A DNA stretch of 64,000 nucleotides, taken from Actinoallomurus sp050942425. GTDB taxonomy: Bacteria; Actinomycetota; Actinomycetes; Streptosporangiales; Streptosporangiaceae. The DNA lies in assembly GCF_050942425.1 (NCBI RefSeq), contig NZ_CP192063.1, forward strand, positions 3,906,001 through 3,970,000, written 5' to 3'. Shown one piece after another: positions 16,445 to 25,518 of the stretch. Below the pieces are notes generated by a model, which saw nothing but the letters and a program-made list of their open reading frames with translations, searched no databases and was not told the DNA's origin. Position numbers and translations under genes: made by a program. Within the stretch, counting starts at the first letter, position 1. Each line of letters begins with the position of its first letter.

Positions 16445-17389
16445 CTAGGAGACGAAGTCGGGCAGGCGTTCGCGGGCGATGGCGCGCAGCGTTTCGGCGT
16501 GTTCGGCGGGCACGCCGGAGTACGGCCAACGCAGCCGTGTGCCGATCGGGCACCAGCCGCCGATCGTCGCCAGCAGTTTGTCGAGCGCGGCGTTGCAGTA
16601 TTCGCGCTGGAGCGGCTGGATGAACTCGCCGATGAAGGCGTTGAGGCGCGCTTCGGTGGACATCGCGGTGGGGAGGCCGTCGCGGATGGCGTGCCACCAG
16701 GCCACGGCGGCGCGGGGATTCAGGCAGGCGACGTTGGAGTACGCGCCGGCCGCGCCGCGACGGTGGCCGGAGGCGAGATGGTGGCCCGGTACGAACACCG
16801 AAACACGCTCCATCACCGGGCGCATCGCCTCGTACCAGGCATCGTCCCCGTCGCCGACCTTGAGCCCGATGATCTCCGGGATCTCATCGCACAGGCGTCC
16901 AAATTCGTCCGGGGTCAGCACGCGCTTGGAGTGCGGGGGGTTGTACAGGACCAGGGGTACCGGTGTCGCCTCGTCGGCGAGTCGGCGCAGGAAGGCGATC
17001 GCCTCGCGGTCGGTGACGGTGAACCAGTCCGGCAGGATCACCTGGATCGCCGCGGGAGCGAGCTCCCGAGCGCGGCGGAGCCGGTGAAGGGCGACCTGCG
17101 GGCTGGGATGGGCGCAGCCGATCTGGAACGGCGTCCCCGCCGACGCGCAGCGCTCGGCCACCAGCGAGGTGAGCCGATCGACCTCCGCTTCATCCTGTGT
17201 CCAGAACTCGGCCGCCGATCCACCCGTGTACACGCCGTCGACACCGGCGGCGATGAGCCGGTCCACCTGCTCGCCGACATGCTCCCAGCGCAGATCGTCG
17301 TCTTCGTCGAGTGGGAGGAGCACCGTCGCCCAGGTGCCCGTCGGGGGGCTCACCGGACACGGACGGTCGTGGCCTCGGGTTCCAGTCAT
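16445..17389 (-). CDS. DapA/NanA family aldolase-lyase
   Basis: A 314-residue protein of the dihydrodipicolinate synthase/N-acetylneuraminate lyase family (TIM barrel, class I aldolase). The substrate loop GVYTGGSAAEFW replaces the usual GTTGE, Tyr of VLYNPP is the conserved proton shuttle, and Lys of GLKVGDGDD is the Schiff-base residue. The altered loop and isolated context argue against lysine biosynthesis; a sugar-acid or 2-oxo-acid lyase is likelier. It converges with the TetR gene, the stops being 4 bases apart. ATG 17389 is used; GTG 17353 is an alternative. Confidence 0.85.
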   Translation of the reverse strand: MTGTRGHDRPCPVSPPTGTWATVLLPLDEDDDLRWEHVGEQVDRLIAAGVDGVYTGGSAAEFWTQDEAEVDRLTSLVAERCASAGTPFQIGCAHPSPQVALHRLRRARELAPAAIQVILPDWFTVTDREAIAFLRRLADEATPVPLVLYNPPHSKRVLTPDEFGRLCDEIPEIIGLKVGDGDDAWYEAMRPVMERVSVFVPGHHLASGHRRGAAGAYSNVACLNPRAAVAWWHAIRDGLPTAMSTEARLNAFIGEFIQPLQREYCNAALDKLLATIGGWCPIGTRLRWPYSGVPAEHAETLRAIARERLPDFVS

Positions 17390-17690
17390 CCGTCCACGCC
17401 TCTCGCCGGGGATCTACTCCTTGTGATCTTGCCCCGTTCTGTTCGACCTCGCCATCCGGCAACCGTCATTCCGGGACTCGCCGCTCGTGAGGACGAACGG
17501 CGTACGTGCGGGTTTCCGGCTCTTGACATCCCCGAGCGACCCGGCACATAGTGGGCGGACCTAGAGCGCTCTAGCGCTCATTTCCCAAGGTCAGTGAGGT
17601 CACCACGTGAGCAGGGTCGAACCGCCACGCGCGGAGGCCGGGGCGCTCGACGCCCTTCCTCGCCGAGTACGAGTCCGGGTGAGGTGACCG
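17390..17690. other. Intergenic region with promoter for the dehydrogenase operon
   Basis: The region holds the promoter/operator at 17523-17574. A 26-codon frame from GTG 17608 ending just before the next gene could be a leader peptide, but I see no ribosome site or conservation clue for it. Confidence 0.4.
17523..17574 (+). promoter_or_regulatory. Promoter with LacI-like palindromic operator
   Basis: TTGACA (17523-17528) and CATAGT (17547-17552) are spaced by 18 nt. The perfect 14-bp palindrome CTAGAGCGCTCTAG (17561-17574) lies just after the expected start site, where a LacI/GalR-type repressor would block transcription of the Gfo/Idh/MocA operon. Confidence 0.55.
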
Positions 17691-18851
17691 ATGGCCCGTC
17701 ATCGCCCCCTGGGCGTGGCCGTGGTGGGGTTCGGCTGGATGGGCCGGGTGCACGCCCAGGCGTACGCCCGGGTGCTGCATCACTTTCCGCAGCTGGACCT
17801 GCGCCCGGAGCCGGTCACGGTCGCCGATGAGGTGCCCGGCCGGGCCGAGGAGGCCGCCGCCCGATTCGGCTTCGCCACGGCGACCCGTGACTGGCGTGAC
17901 GTGGTGGCCGACCCGCGTGTCGCCGCCGTCAGCGTCACCGCCCCGAACTTCCTGCACCGTGAGATCGGCGTGGCGCTGGCGGAGGCCGGCAAGCACCTCT
18001 GGATCGAGAAGCCCGTCGGCCTGACCGCCGCGGACGCCCGCGCGGTTGCCGACGCGGCCGGCGAGGCCGGGGTCCAGGGCACCGTCGGGTTCAACTACCG
18101 CAACGCCCCGGCCGTCGAGACGGCCCGGGAGATGATCGCCGCGGGGGAGATCGGCGCCGTCACCCACGCCCGCATCCGGCTGTTCAGCGACTACGCGGCG
18201 CACCCCGATGGCGCCTTGACCTGGCGGTACGAGCGCGAGCGCGGCGGCAGCGGCGTGCTCGGCGATCTCGCCTCGCACGGCGTGGACCTGGCCCGCTTCC
18301 TCCTCGGCGAGATCTCATCACTGGTCGCCGACACCGCCGTGTTCGTACCCGAGCGGGCCCGCCCGGCCGGCGCCACCGCCGGGCACACCCGGTCCGCGGG
18401 AGGGGAGCGGGGACGGGTGGAGAACGAGGACCACGTCTCCTGCCTGCTGCGGTTCGCCTCCGGGGCGCGTGGCGTCCTGGAGGCCTGCCGGGTCTCGGTG
18501 GGCGAGCAGAACAACTACGGCGTGGAGATCCACGGCACCAGGGGCGCGCTGTTCTGGGACTTCCGCCGGATGGGTGAACTGGGCGTCAGCCGGGGAACGG
18601 ACTACCAGGATCAGCCGGTCGGCACCGTCCACGTCGGGCCGGGGGACGGCGAGTACGCCGCCTTCCAGCCCGGCGCCGGGATCAGCATGGGCTACGACGA
18701 TCTGAAAGTCATCGAGGCGTACCGCTTCCTGCGGTCCATCGCCGAGCGGACGCCGTACGGCGCCACACTCGAGGACGCCGTCCGCGCCGCCGTCGTGCTC
18801 GACGCCATGACCCGGTCCGCCCGGACGGGGACGTGGGTGAGCCTGCCGTGA
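17691..18851 (+). CDS. Gfo/Idh/MocA family oxidoreductase
   Basis: A 386-residue NAD(P)-dependent sugar or inositol dehydrogenase. The Rossmann motif is VVGFGWMGRVHAQAY, the conserved catalytic lysine is in WIEKPVGLT, and the C-terminal domain has FNYRNAPAVETAREMI and GDLASHGVDLARFLLG. It is first in an operon with a second family member overlapping its stop. The operator upstream suggests sugar-inducible control. The exact substrate is not readable. Confidence 0.9.
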   Translation: MARHRPLGVAVVGFGWMGRVHAQAYARVLHHFPQLDLRPEPVTVADEVPGRAEEAAARFGFATATRDWRDVVADPRVAAVSVTAPNFLHREIGVALAEAGKHLWIEKPVGLTAADARAVADAAGEAGVQGTVGFNYRNAPAVETAREMIAAGEIGAVTHARIRLFSDYAAHPDGALTWRYERERGGSGVLGDLASHGVDLARFLLGEISSLVADTAVFVPERARPAGATAGHTRSAGGERGRVENEDHVSCLLRFASGARGVLEACRVSVGEQNNYGVEIHGTRGALFWDFRRMGELGVSRGTDYQDQPVGTVHVGPGDGEYAAFQPGAGISMGYDDLKVIEAYRFLRSIAERTPYGATLEDAVRAAVVLDAMTRSARTGTWVSLP

Positions 18852-19837
18852 GCGAGATCCGCGTCGGTGTCATCGGCACCGGCATCATGGGCGCCGACCA
18901 CGTGAACACCCTGCACCGCCATGTCTCCGGCGCCGCCGTCACCGCGGTGGCCGACATCGACCCCGCCCGGGCCCGCGCCGTCGCGGCCGGCGTACGGGAC
19001 GCCCGCACCGTCGACGACGCCTTCGCGCTGATCGCCGATCCCGCCGTCGACGCGGTCGTCATCGCCTCACACGACGCCACCCACGCCGACCTGGCCATCG
19101 CCGCGGTACGGGCCGGCAAGCCCGTGCTGTGCGAGAAGCCACTGGCACCGACCCTGGCCGAATGCGTACGCGTCGTACGGGCAGCGGGACGGACAGGACT
19201 GATCTCGCTCGGTTTCATGCGTCGTTTCGACCCGGCGTACGTGGAGCTGAAGGCCGCGCTCGCCGCCGGGACCTGCGGGGTGCCGCTGCTGCTGCACTGC
19301 GTCAGCCGCGGGGTGGCCTCCGCGCCGGGCGCCACCAGCGAGTCCAGCGTCACCGGCTCGGCGATCCACGAGTTCGACACCGTTCCCTGGCTGCTGGACT
19401 CTCCGATCACCGAGGTCGAATGGCACGCCCCGCGCCGCGCTCCGGCGACCGGGCTCCAGGATCCTCAGCTGATCCTGCTCCGCACCGCCGACGGCGCCCT
19501 GACCACCGTCGAGGTGTTCCTCAACGCCGGCTACGGCTACGACATCCGCTGTGAGATCGTCGGCGACCGCGGTACGGTCGCGCTCGCCGACCCGGCCCGC
19601 ATCGTCACCGACGCCGACCGCGGGCGGTCCACCGGCCACCCCGCCGACTGGCGGCCCCGGTTCGCCGACGCGTACCGGCTCGAACTCCAGGCCTGGATCG
19701 ACGCGATCACCGCGGGCACGCCGTCCCCACTGGCCACGGCCCGCGACGGGCTGACCGCGAGCGCCGTCGCGGCGGCGGTCATCGACTCCATGGGGAACGG
19801 CGGCAGAACCGTCCCGGTCCAGGCCCCGGCGCTCTAG
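18848..19837 (+). CDS. Gfo/Idh/MocA family oxidoreductase (inositol 2-dehydrogenase-like)
   Basis: A 329-residue dehydrogenase with Rossmann motif GVIGTGIMGADHVNTL, catalytic Lys in LCEKPLAPT, and GFMRRFDPAYVELK and IHEFDTVPWLLDS, which are typical of myo-inositol 2-dehydrogenases. GTG 18848 overlaps the preceding stop by four bases (GTGA), indicating translational coupling. With the first gene it probably performs successive oxidations of a polyol or sugar. Confidence 0.9.
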   Translation: MSEIRVGVIGTGIMGADHVNTLHRHVSGAAVTAVADIDPARARAVAAGVRDARTVDDAFALIADPAVDAVVIASHDATHADLAIAAVRAGKPVLCEKPLAPTLAECVRVVRAAGRTGLISLGFMRRFDPAYVELKAALAAGTCGVPLLLHCVSRGVASAPGATSESSVTGSAIHEFDTVPWLLDSPITEVEWHAPRRAPATGLQDPQLILLRTADGALTTVEVFLNAGYGYDIRCEIVGDRGTVALADPARIVTDADRGRSTGHPADWRPRFADAYRLELQAWIDAITAGTPSPLATARDGLTASAVAAAVIDSMGNGGRTVPVQAPAL

Positions 19838-19850
19838 AGGAGCCCTCGCG

Positions 19851-20257
19851 ATGCCCGCCTTCCCCGCGGCCCTGCCCGCCGCGCGTACCCCCGACCCGAT
19901 GACCGCCCCCGCCTTGCGCTGGGGCATCCTCGGAACCGGCTGGATCGCCGAGCGCTTCGCCCGTTCCGTTCGCCGCCACACCCGCCAGAGCCTCACGGCC
20001 GTCGCCTCCCGCGACCACGGCCGCGCCGAGCACTTCGCGCGCCGCCACGGCATCCCCCGCGCCCACGGTTCGTACGAGGAGCTGACCGCCGCCTCCGACA
20101 TCGACGTCGTCTACGTCGCCACCGAGCACACCGCCCACCTGACCTGCGCGCGGCTCGCCCTCGAGCACGGAAAGCACGTCCTGGTCGAGAAGCCCCTCGC
20201 GCTGAACGCCGAGGAGGCCATCGAGATCGCCAGGTTCGCGGCCGGGCGGAGGCTCAC
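19851..20257 (+). pseudogene. Gfo/Idh/MocA oxidoreductase, 5' part split by an IS
   Basis: The N-terminal Rossmann half of a third dehydrogenase (GILGTGWIAERFARS, catalytic-lysine motif VLVEKPLALN). It follows the second gene by 13 bases with a GGAG ribosome site. The frame is intact up to TCAC at 20254-20257, where an IS200/IS605-like element begins. Joining 20257 directly to 22511 restores an in-frame reading AGRRLTLFCAEALW, the expected continuation for this family. Confidence 0.85.
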
Positions 20258-20487
20258 AGGTTTCCCTGGGGATCTGTGATGTTCCGTAGCCCTCACTCGA
20301 GGGCGTCGAGTTGCGGTGGTTGCTCACGATGGCGGAAGCGGTGTGCACACCCGACGGCGTTTCGCCGGTAGGCCGTTGAGGCCCTGGCGGGCTTGCCTCG
20401 CTCGGATTTTCGAATCACCGAGCGGATTGCAGATACAGTCCGCTACTGTGCGTACATGTTTGGTCGCGTGTCGTCCGGTCGTGTCGC

Positions 20488-22497
20488 ATGAGCCGTAAGC
20501 TTGCGCTGGCCGACGGCCAGGTGGCGCGGACCGCGGCCGCCCGCGGGCTGCTGCGTGGTGGGGTGGATGAGGAGACCGGTGAGGCCTTGACGGCTCGGAC
20601 GGTGGCTGAGCGGGTGGGCTGGTGCGCGGACCTGGTCGCTGGGATGGCCGCCGGTCTGCTGGCGGAGCGTTGGAACGCCGAGGATGTGGCCGTGCTGGCG
20701 GACGGGGTGGATGGCGCGGGCCGTGTCTTGCCGTCGAATGCGTGGATGGCGTTGCGGAGGCTGGGCTGGGGCGTGACCGTTCCCGGCGGGGTCAAGGTCA
20801 ATGACCGGATCGTGCGGATGGCGCAAGAACAAGCCGGGCGGATCCTGCGCGGTGCGCAGCACCGTGCCGAGAAGGTCACCGGGATCCTGGCGACCTGGCC
20901 CGCTGACCCGGCCAAGCGCACGCAGGCCGAATGGCACGCCGTCCGTGAAGCGATCCGGGACGGCAGGGCGCTGTCCGGCAGCGTGATCAAAGCGCGCACA
21001 AGGCAGATCACCGCATTCGTCGGCAGGTATGGGCGGCTTCCGGTTGATGTGTTCGAACTGGAGGAGGCGCCGCGCGTGGCGCGGATGCTGGTGCTGGCCG
21101 CGGTGGACCGGCAGCAAGCTACCCTGGAACGCGCCGACGATGACCCGGCCAGGGTGCTGTTGCGGCTGCAGTTGCCCGGCCGCCCGGATCCGCGCTCGTA
21201 CACGGAGTGGTCCTGGGTGGCCTGTCCGGTCACGCTGCCGCCTACAGTCCCGCCCGATGCGGTGCTGCACCTGCCCACACTGCGCCCGCAGGGCCAGAAA
21301 GTGCACGCGGATTTGGCGTTCTCCCACCCTGTTCCCAAGGCCGAACGGAAGGGTCACACGACGGCGCTGGGCGTCGACTGGGGCCTGAACACCCTGCTCA
21401 GCGCCGGGGCCTGCCGCTTGCATCCCGACGGCACCATCACCGCACTCGGGGCCGGGGCGATGTTCCGGGCCGGTGGGGTGATGGCCCGCCAGCACCGGCT
21501 GCGCCGCCACGGCGAACACCTGCACGCCAAAACCGACACCTACGCCCGCCTCATCGCCGACCAGGAGGACCACCACCTGGCCGCCAAACACGCCGTCCTG
21601 ACGACCGAACACCGGCACGTGGCCGACCGCCGGTCGGGCCTGAACGACGCACTCGCCTGGTCGGCCGCCCGCTGGGCAGTGGACCAGGCGATCGCAGCGG
21701 GTGCGAGCGTGATCTATGTGGAGGATCTGCGGTCGATGGAGGCCAAGGGCATGGGCCGCACCCTCAACACCCGTCTGTCCCAGGCCGTGCGGGGGCAGAT
21801 CGTCGGCAACATGCGGCATCTGGCCGCCGAGACCGGCATCGCCGTCGTCACCGTCCCGCCGAAGAACACCTCCAAGCACTGCCCGCAGTGCCTGGTCCCC
21901 TTGCGGCACTGCAAGGCACCCGACCGGCTCACCACTCCCGGGTGGAAGTGGGCGATCTGCCCTAACCTTGACTGTGGCTGGCGAGGCGACCGCGACCACG
22001 GCGCGTGGCGGCGCATCGCCGCCCGCGGCCTCACCCACCAGCACACCACCACCGCCGACCGCGCCACCGGCCAGATGGCCATCTCCCGCGTCGTCGACAC
22101 CCTCGAAGCGGGCGCGGTCATCACCCCGACCGCGCCTTCTCAGGCCAGCGGGGAGGATCGGTCCAAGACCGGCACCACCCCGCGCCGAACCTCACGCCCC
22201 GTGCCCAGGCGACGCGGGGCACCCTCCACCCTCGGCCCCCAAGGGGCGGCGGGTCAGCGTCCGGAGGGACGCGCTCACACGGACCACAGACTGCCTCGGG
22301 CGGCCTGCGGGTACCAGGGCGCGCGCACGACTATCGTGCACACGATCAGCTCAACCACCCTCACCAGCCGGGGCCGTCCACGGCACCGGCCCAAGGGAGC
22401 GGCATTGGGTGCGGGTTTCCACCTGCACGCCCACGCCACCCCGCCCCGGTGGGTAGATCCTCCAGTCACGACGCCCAACATGACTGCGGATCCCTAA
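20488..22497 (+). CDS. tnpB: TnpB-family RNA-guided nuclease/transposon protein, long form
   Basis: A 669-residue TnpB/IS605 OrfB protein, longer than the usual about 400. The RuvC active site is visible: Asp about 296 in GVDWGLNTLL, Glu about 412 in IYVEDLRSM, Asp about 503 in GDRDHGAW. A zinc ribbon (CPQC and CPNLDC) lies between the second and third. Residues 1-290 are an extended helical N-terminus. The last about 130 residues are Arg/Pro/Thr-rich and unlike a folded domain; they may be frame carried through the omega-RNA region. ATG 20488 is the first usable start. Confidence 0.85.
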   Translation: MSRKLALADGQVARTAAARGLLRGGVDEETGEALTARTVAERVGWCADLVAGMAAGLLAERWNAEDVAVLADGVDGAGRVLPSNAWMALRRLGWGVTVPGGVKVNDRIVRMAQEQAGRILRGAQHRAEKVTGILATWPADPAKRTQAEWHAVREAIRDGRALSGSVIKARTRQITAFVGRYGRLPVDVFELEEAPRVARMLVLAAVDRQQATLERADDDPARVLLRLQLPGRPDPRSYTEWSWVACPVTLPPTVPPDAVLHLPTLRPQGQKVHADLAFSHPVPKAERKGHTTALGVDWGLNTLLSAGACRLHPDGTITALGAGAMFRAGGVMARQHRLRRHGEHLHAKTDTYARLIADQEDHHLAAKHAVLTTEHRHVADRRSGLNDALAWSAARWAVDQAIAAGASVIYVEDLRSMEAKGMGRTLNTRLSQAVRGQIVGNMRHLAAETGIAVVTVPPKNTSKHCPQCLVPLRHCKAPDRLTTPGWKWAICPNLDCGWRGDRDHGAWRRIAARGLTHQHTTTADRATGQMAISRVVDTLEAGAVITPTAPSQASGEDRSKTGTTPRRTSRPVPRRRGAPSTLGPQGAAGQRPEGRAHTDHRLPRAACGYQGARTTIVHTISSTTLTSRGRPRHRPKGAALGAGFHLHAHATPPRWVDPPVTTPNMTADP

Positions 22498-22510
22498 GCT
22501 GATCAGAGAC
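22300..22510 (+). ncRNA. Possible omega-RNA of the TnpB element
   Basis: In TnpB elements the guide RNA scaffold overlaps the 3' end of tnpB and stops at the element boundary, taking its guide from the flank. By analogy it would lie here and the guide would be 22511-22530. The 5' limit is a guess and no structure was computed. Confidence 0.3.
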
Positions 22511-22924
22511 GCTGTTCTGCGCGGAGGCACTGTGGACTCTCTTCCTGCCCAGATACGACATCGTCCGGCAGGTCCTAACCGTCGGGCAGCCTCACCCGGC
22601 GGGCGTCAATGGCCAGATCTCCGCCGTCCTCCGCGACCCGAATGGCAACCAGGCAGTGACACTCCGACCACGGCCACCATCGCCGGATCGCACGGGACCC
22701 TCATCCTGCCCGGCCCGTTCAACCAGCCCGGTGACCTCATCCTCACTCCGCACGGCGGCCCGGCACTGACCTTCACCGAACCGCGCACCGCCCACGACGC
22801 CCGCTGCATCACCGCCGGACGACCGCAGTCCACGATCCGCCCCCTCGACGACTCGATCACCACGCTCCGCGTCATGGACGAGATCCGCGCCCAGTGCGGC
22901 ATCGTCTTCCCCACCGAATCGTGA
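22511..22924 (+). pseudogene. Gfo/Idh/MocA oxidoreductase, 3' remnant
   Basis: The C-terminal part of the split dehydrogenase. The first frame reads LFCAEALWTLFLPRYDIVRQVL, then TVGQPHPAGVNGQ follows where about 50 residues would be expected, so an internal deletion has occurred. After AVTL the homology moves to another frame (TPTTATIAGSHGTLILPGPF), a frameshift with a further small loss. The end PLDDSITTLRVMDEIRAQCG is typical of the family. The gene has decayed since the insertion. Confidence 0.8.
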
Positions 22925-23124
22925 CCGCCCGCGGCCGGAGCGGACGCGCCCCGGCCGCTCGGCAGCGACCAAGCCGTTTCAGCGGGGCGGGCGAGCGCCT
23001 TGAGGTAAATCGCAACGGCGTAACCGGTCCTGCCGTTACATGCCCGGACCTTGATGTACTTGATTTTGTGCCGGGCCCGGTGACGGACGCGCGCTTCCGC
23101 AACGGGAGACGGCGTGCCCGTGGA

Positions 23125-23556
23125 TCACTTCACGCGCTTCTCCGGGCTGCAGGTCGTGCCCGGCTCTACCAGGACCCGGCACTTGCGGACGTAGATCCGC
23201 GTCGCCGCCTTGCCGTCCAGCACGAGGGTCTTCCGCACATCCGCCTTGCCGAACGGCTCGACCTTCTTCGTCGCATAATGCCCGGGCGTTCCGATGCGGA
23301 GGTAGGCGATCCCGTCGCCGCTGTCCGTCGGGGAGTAGATGTGGACGTGAACCTTGATCGTGAGCTGCTTGTGCTTCTTTTTCAGATCGAGCTTCCAGGT
23401 GCCGTCGGTCACCATGTCCTTCGGCTTGATCTTCCTGTCCAGGTTCCACGAGCCGCTCGTCTTGGGCTTGGCGACGGTCGTGGCGGCGGACGCCGTTGAC
23501 GCTCCCGCGCCGACCACGGCGAGGGCGGCGGCCATGGTGACGGCCAACTTCCGCAT
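23125..23556 (-). CDS. Small secreted protein of unknown function
   Basis: A 143-residue protein with a clear Sec signal peptide (MRKLAVTMAAALAVVGAGAS, cleavage near STASA-ATT). The mature part is basic and rich in beta-like alternation (KQLTIKVHVHIYS), with two cysteines near the C-terminus (RKCRVLVEPGTTCS) that could form a disulfide. ATG 23556 follows AAGGAA; longer frames add a non-signal extension. I do not recognise the family. Confidence 0.75.
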   Translation of the reverse strand: MRKLAVTMAAALAVVGAGASTASAATTVAKPKTSGSWNLDRKIKPKDMVTDGTWKLDLKKKHKQLTIKVHVHIYSPTDSGDGIAYLRIGTPGHYATKKVEPFGKADVRKTLVLDGKAATRIYVRKCRVLVEPGTTCSPEKRVK

Positions 23557-23779
23557 TGGCGATTCCTTCGAATATCGACGAGTGCCACCAATGGGCTGAC
23601 CGGTGAATTCACGGTGCCGTTCATCTGGTGGGCACCTGTTTTCGGTGCACGCCAACTATCGCCTGCTCGGATTTTCGTGGATAGAGGCTCGAAGCCTAAC
23701 CTCTGGGGTCCTGAATGGACCTCAGGTCCCGGCGTTCGGCAGCGCCAGGACGCGGGCCGCGAGTGCTCGCTCAACGTCA
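23557..23779. other. Intergenic, no gene seen
   Basis: This stretch lies between the small secreted protein and the hairpin cluster. It must contain the leftward promoter of the 23556 gene, but I cannot pick hexamers with confidence, and no frame looks coding. Confidence 0.4.
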
Positions 23780-23911
23780 AGGCCGGCCGGGTCGTGTACC
23801 GACCCGACCGGCCTGTAAGTCATGTGACCTGGCCGTGCACACCGTGGTCGGTGTGCACGGCCGAACCGCACGGTGCGGCCCGTCGGCGCTGGAAACGCCG
23901 ACGGGCCGCAC
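23780..23911 (-). terminator. Three consecutive hairpins after the sialidase-like gene
   Basis: Three inverted repeats lie in tandem: 23780-23814 (15-bp arms, one mismatch), 23831-23862 (GGCCGTGCACACC / GGTGTGCACGGCC) and 23873-23911 (perfect 16-bp arms GTGCGGCCCGTCGGCG / CGCCGACGGGCCGCAC, 7-nt loop). The last ends 8 bases beyond the stop codon of the leftward gene. Confidence 0.75.
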
Positions 23912-23919
23912 CATGCCGG

Positions 23920-25371
23920 TCAGCGGTAGAAGGTGTCGCTGTGGATGTCCACCGGGTTGCTGGTGTTGCCGGTGGCCACGCCGTACACGGCCAGGAAGGT
24001 CGAGCCGGTCGTCCAGACCAGGCCGGTGTAGTCACCGATCATCCGGCCGGAACTCGTCAACGGCACCGTCCGCGCGTCGAACGAACCCTCCACGTGCTGC
24101 TCGTTCCACGATCCGGACTCCGTGCAGTCCTCCGCGCAGGTCGTGGCCCAGAAGTCGGTGGGCAGCGTGGCGGCGGACGTGTTGTTCCGGAAGTCGTAGT
24201 ACGTGATCCCCACGACGCCGGCGGGAGACACGGCGATCGCCGGTACGGCGGCCGAGCCGGTGGGCGTCTTGTCCACGCGAACCGGGGTGGACCAGGTCTG
24301 TCCGTTGTCCGTGGACCGCGCGTACGCGACGTGGAAGGTGCCGTCGGCGTTCTGGCTCTGCCAGACCGCGTTCACCACCTTGCTGTTCGGCTGGACCGCC
24401 AGCAGCGGGAGCGACGCGTTGCGCACCGGGTCGGTCCCATTGTCGGGGTCCGGGATCTTGGTGCCCACGGTGAACGGCGCCGCCGCGTTCAGCGTCGGTG
24501 TCGACCACGTGTCGCCGCCGTCGGTCGAGCGGACGACCTGGGTGGCGGCGGTGGTGTCGGTCTCCACGTGCATGCCGAGCAGCAGCGTCCCGTCGGCCAT
24601 CGGCTGCACCACGGCACCGATGGCGCCGCTGTTGGTCGGGAAGTCGTAGACCTTCTTCGAAGTCCAGGTCTTCCCGTCGTCGGTCGACTTCGCCATGTAG
24701 ACCGGCTGGCCCCAGGTGCCGTCCGACTCGCTGAAGGAACGGTCCCACACCGCGTAGACCACGCCCGGGTGGTACGGGTCGGCGGTGATCGCCGGGCGGT
24801 CGTTGAAGAACTCCGTGGTGTCGTCCCGCTGGAGGGTCACCGGGGCATCCCAGTGCTCACCGCCGTCGGCGGACCGCGACACCAGCATCGCCGTCACCTG
24901 ACCGGTACGCGACAGCGAGAACGACGCTGCCACCGCCGCACCGGACGGAGTGATCGTGATCCAGTGGTCCGTCGTGACGTCGTAGTCCCCGCCGTTGGCC
25001 GCGGTGCCGCCGTTGCAGTGGGAGAAGGCGGGCTGCGCCGCCGACTTGTGCCAGGTCACGCCGGCGTCGTTGGACACGACGGTGACGGCTCCGTTGCTGC
25101 CGTACTTGTTCCACCGGTCCTGCTGGTAAATCGCGACGAGATGCTTCGAATTCTTCGGATCCCGCGCCGCCATGGGCTGAACCTCGGCATTCGGGTTCAG
25201 CACGTAACCGTTGCCCTCGGCCAGCCCACAACCCGCCGGCAGCGCGCTGGTGCCCGATATCACTACCAGGCCGGCAGGATCAGAACCATCCGCGAAGGCG
25301 GGCTGAGCCGCGATGGTGCAGGCGAACATGGTGGCCGCCGCGGCCACCACTGCCCTGGAACGTTGTTTCAA
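23920..25371 (-). CDS. Secreted sialidase-like (BNR/Asp-box) protein
   Basis: A 483-residue exported beta-propeller protein. The signal peptide is MKQRSRAVVAAAATMFACTI through AAQPAFA. At least five Asp-box (SxDxGxTW) repeats are visible: SNDAGVTW, SADGGEHW, STDDGKTW, STDGGDTW and STDNGQTW. An exo-sialidase or related glycosidase is possible, but Asp-boxes also occur in non-enzymatic propellers, and I cannot assign the Arg triad. It is monocistronic with strong terminators downstream. Confidence 0.85.
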   Translation of the reverse strand: MKQRSRAVVAAAATMFACTIAAQPAFADGSDPAGLVVISGTSALPAGCGLAEGNGYVLNPNAEVQPMAARDPKNSKHLVAIYQQDRWNKYGSNGAVTVVSNDAGVTWHKSAAQPAFSHCNGGTAANGGDYDVTTDHWITITPSGAAVAASFSLSRTGQVTAMLVSRSADGGEHWDAPVTLQRDDTTEFFNDRPAITADPYHPGVVYAVWDRSFSESDGTWGQPVYMAKSTDDGKTWTSKKVYDFPTNSGAIGAVVQPMADGTLLLGMHVETDTTAATQVVRSTDGGDTWSTPTLNAAAPFTVGTKIPDPDNGTDPVRNASLPLLAVQPNSKVVNAVWQSQNADGTFHVAYARSTDNGQTWSTPVRVDKTPTGSAAVPAIAVSPAGVVGITYYDFRNNTSAATLPTDFWATTCAEDCTESGSWNEQHVEGSFDARTVPLTSSGRMIGDYTGLVWTTGSTFLAVYGVATGNTSNPVDIHSDTFYR

Positions 25372-25518
25372 CGTGCCTTCCTATCCTCGATGAGGGTGTC
25401 TCCACAGGGGATGCCGCTGCCAAGCCGGGCAGCGTGTTCCCCAGCGGGCGCCAAACGGCAGAGCAGAGGCTACAGCTTCAAGATCGTTTTCGTCTCGCTC
25501 TTGATCATCAGCACCGGA

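Larger units (their letters stand above)
20258..22510 (+). mobile_element. IS200/IS605-like element carrying only tnpB
   Basis: A 2253-bp insertion lies exactly 3' of TCAC with no target duplication, the behaviour of the IS200/IS605 superfamily (insertion after a TTAC-like tetranucleotide). Both edges are defined because the interrupted dehydrogenase frame rejoins perfectly. The right edge is ambiguous by two bases (AC shared). It has no TnpA, so it is an IS1341-type element that would need a transposase in trans. Confidence 0.85.

Noticed and set aside
16445..17389. Calling the DapA-family protein a lysine-pathway dapA
   Set aside because: The substrate loop is altered (TGGSAAE) and there are no lysine genes around it.
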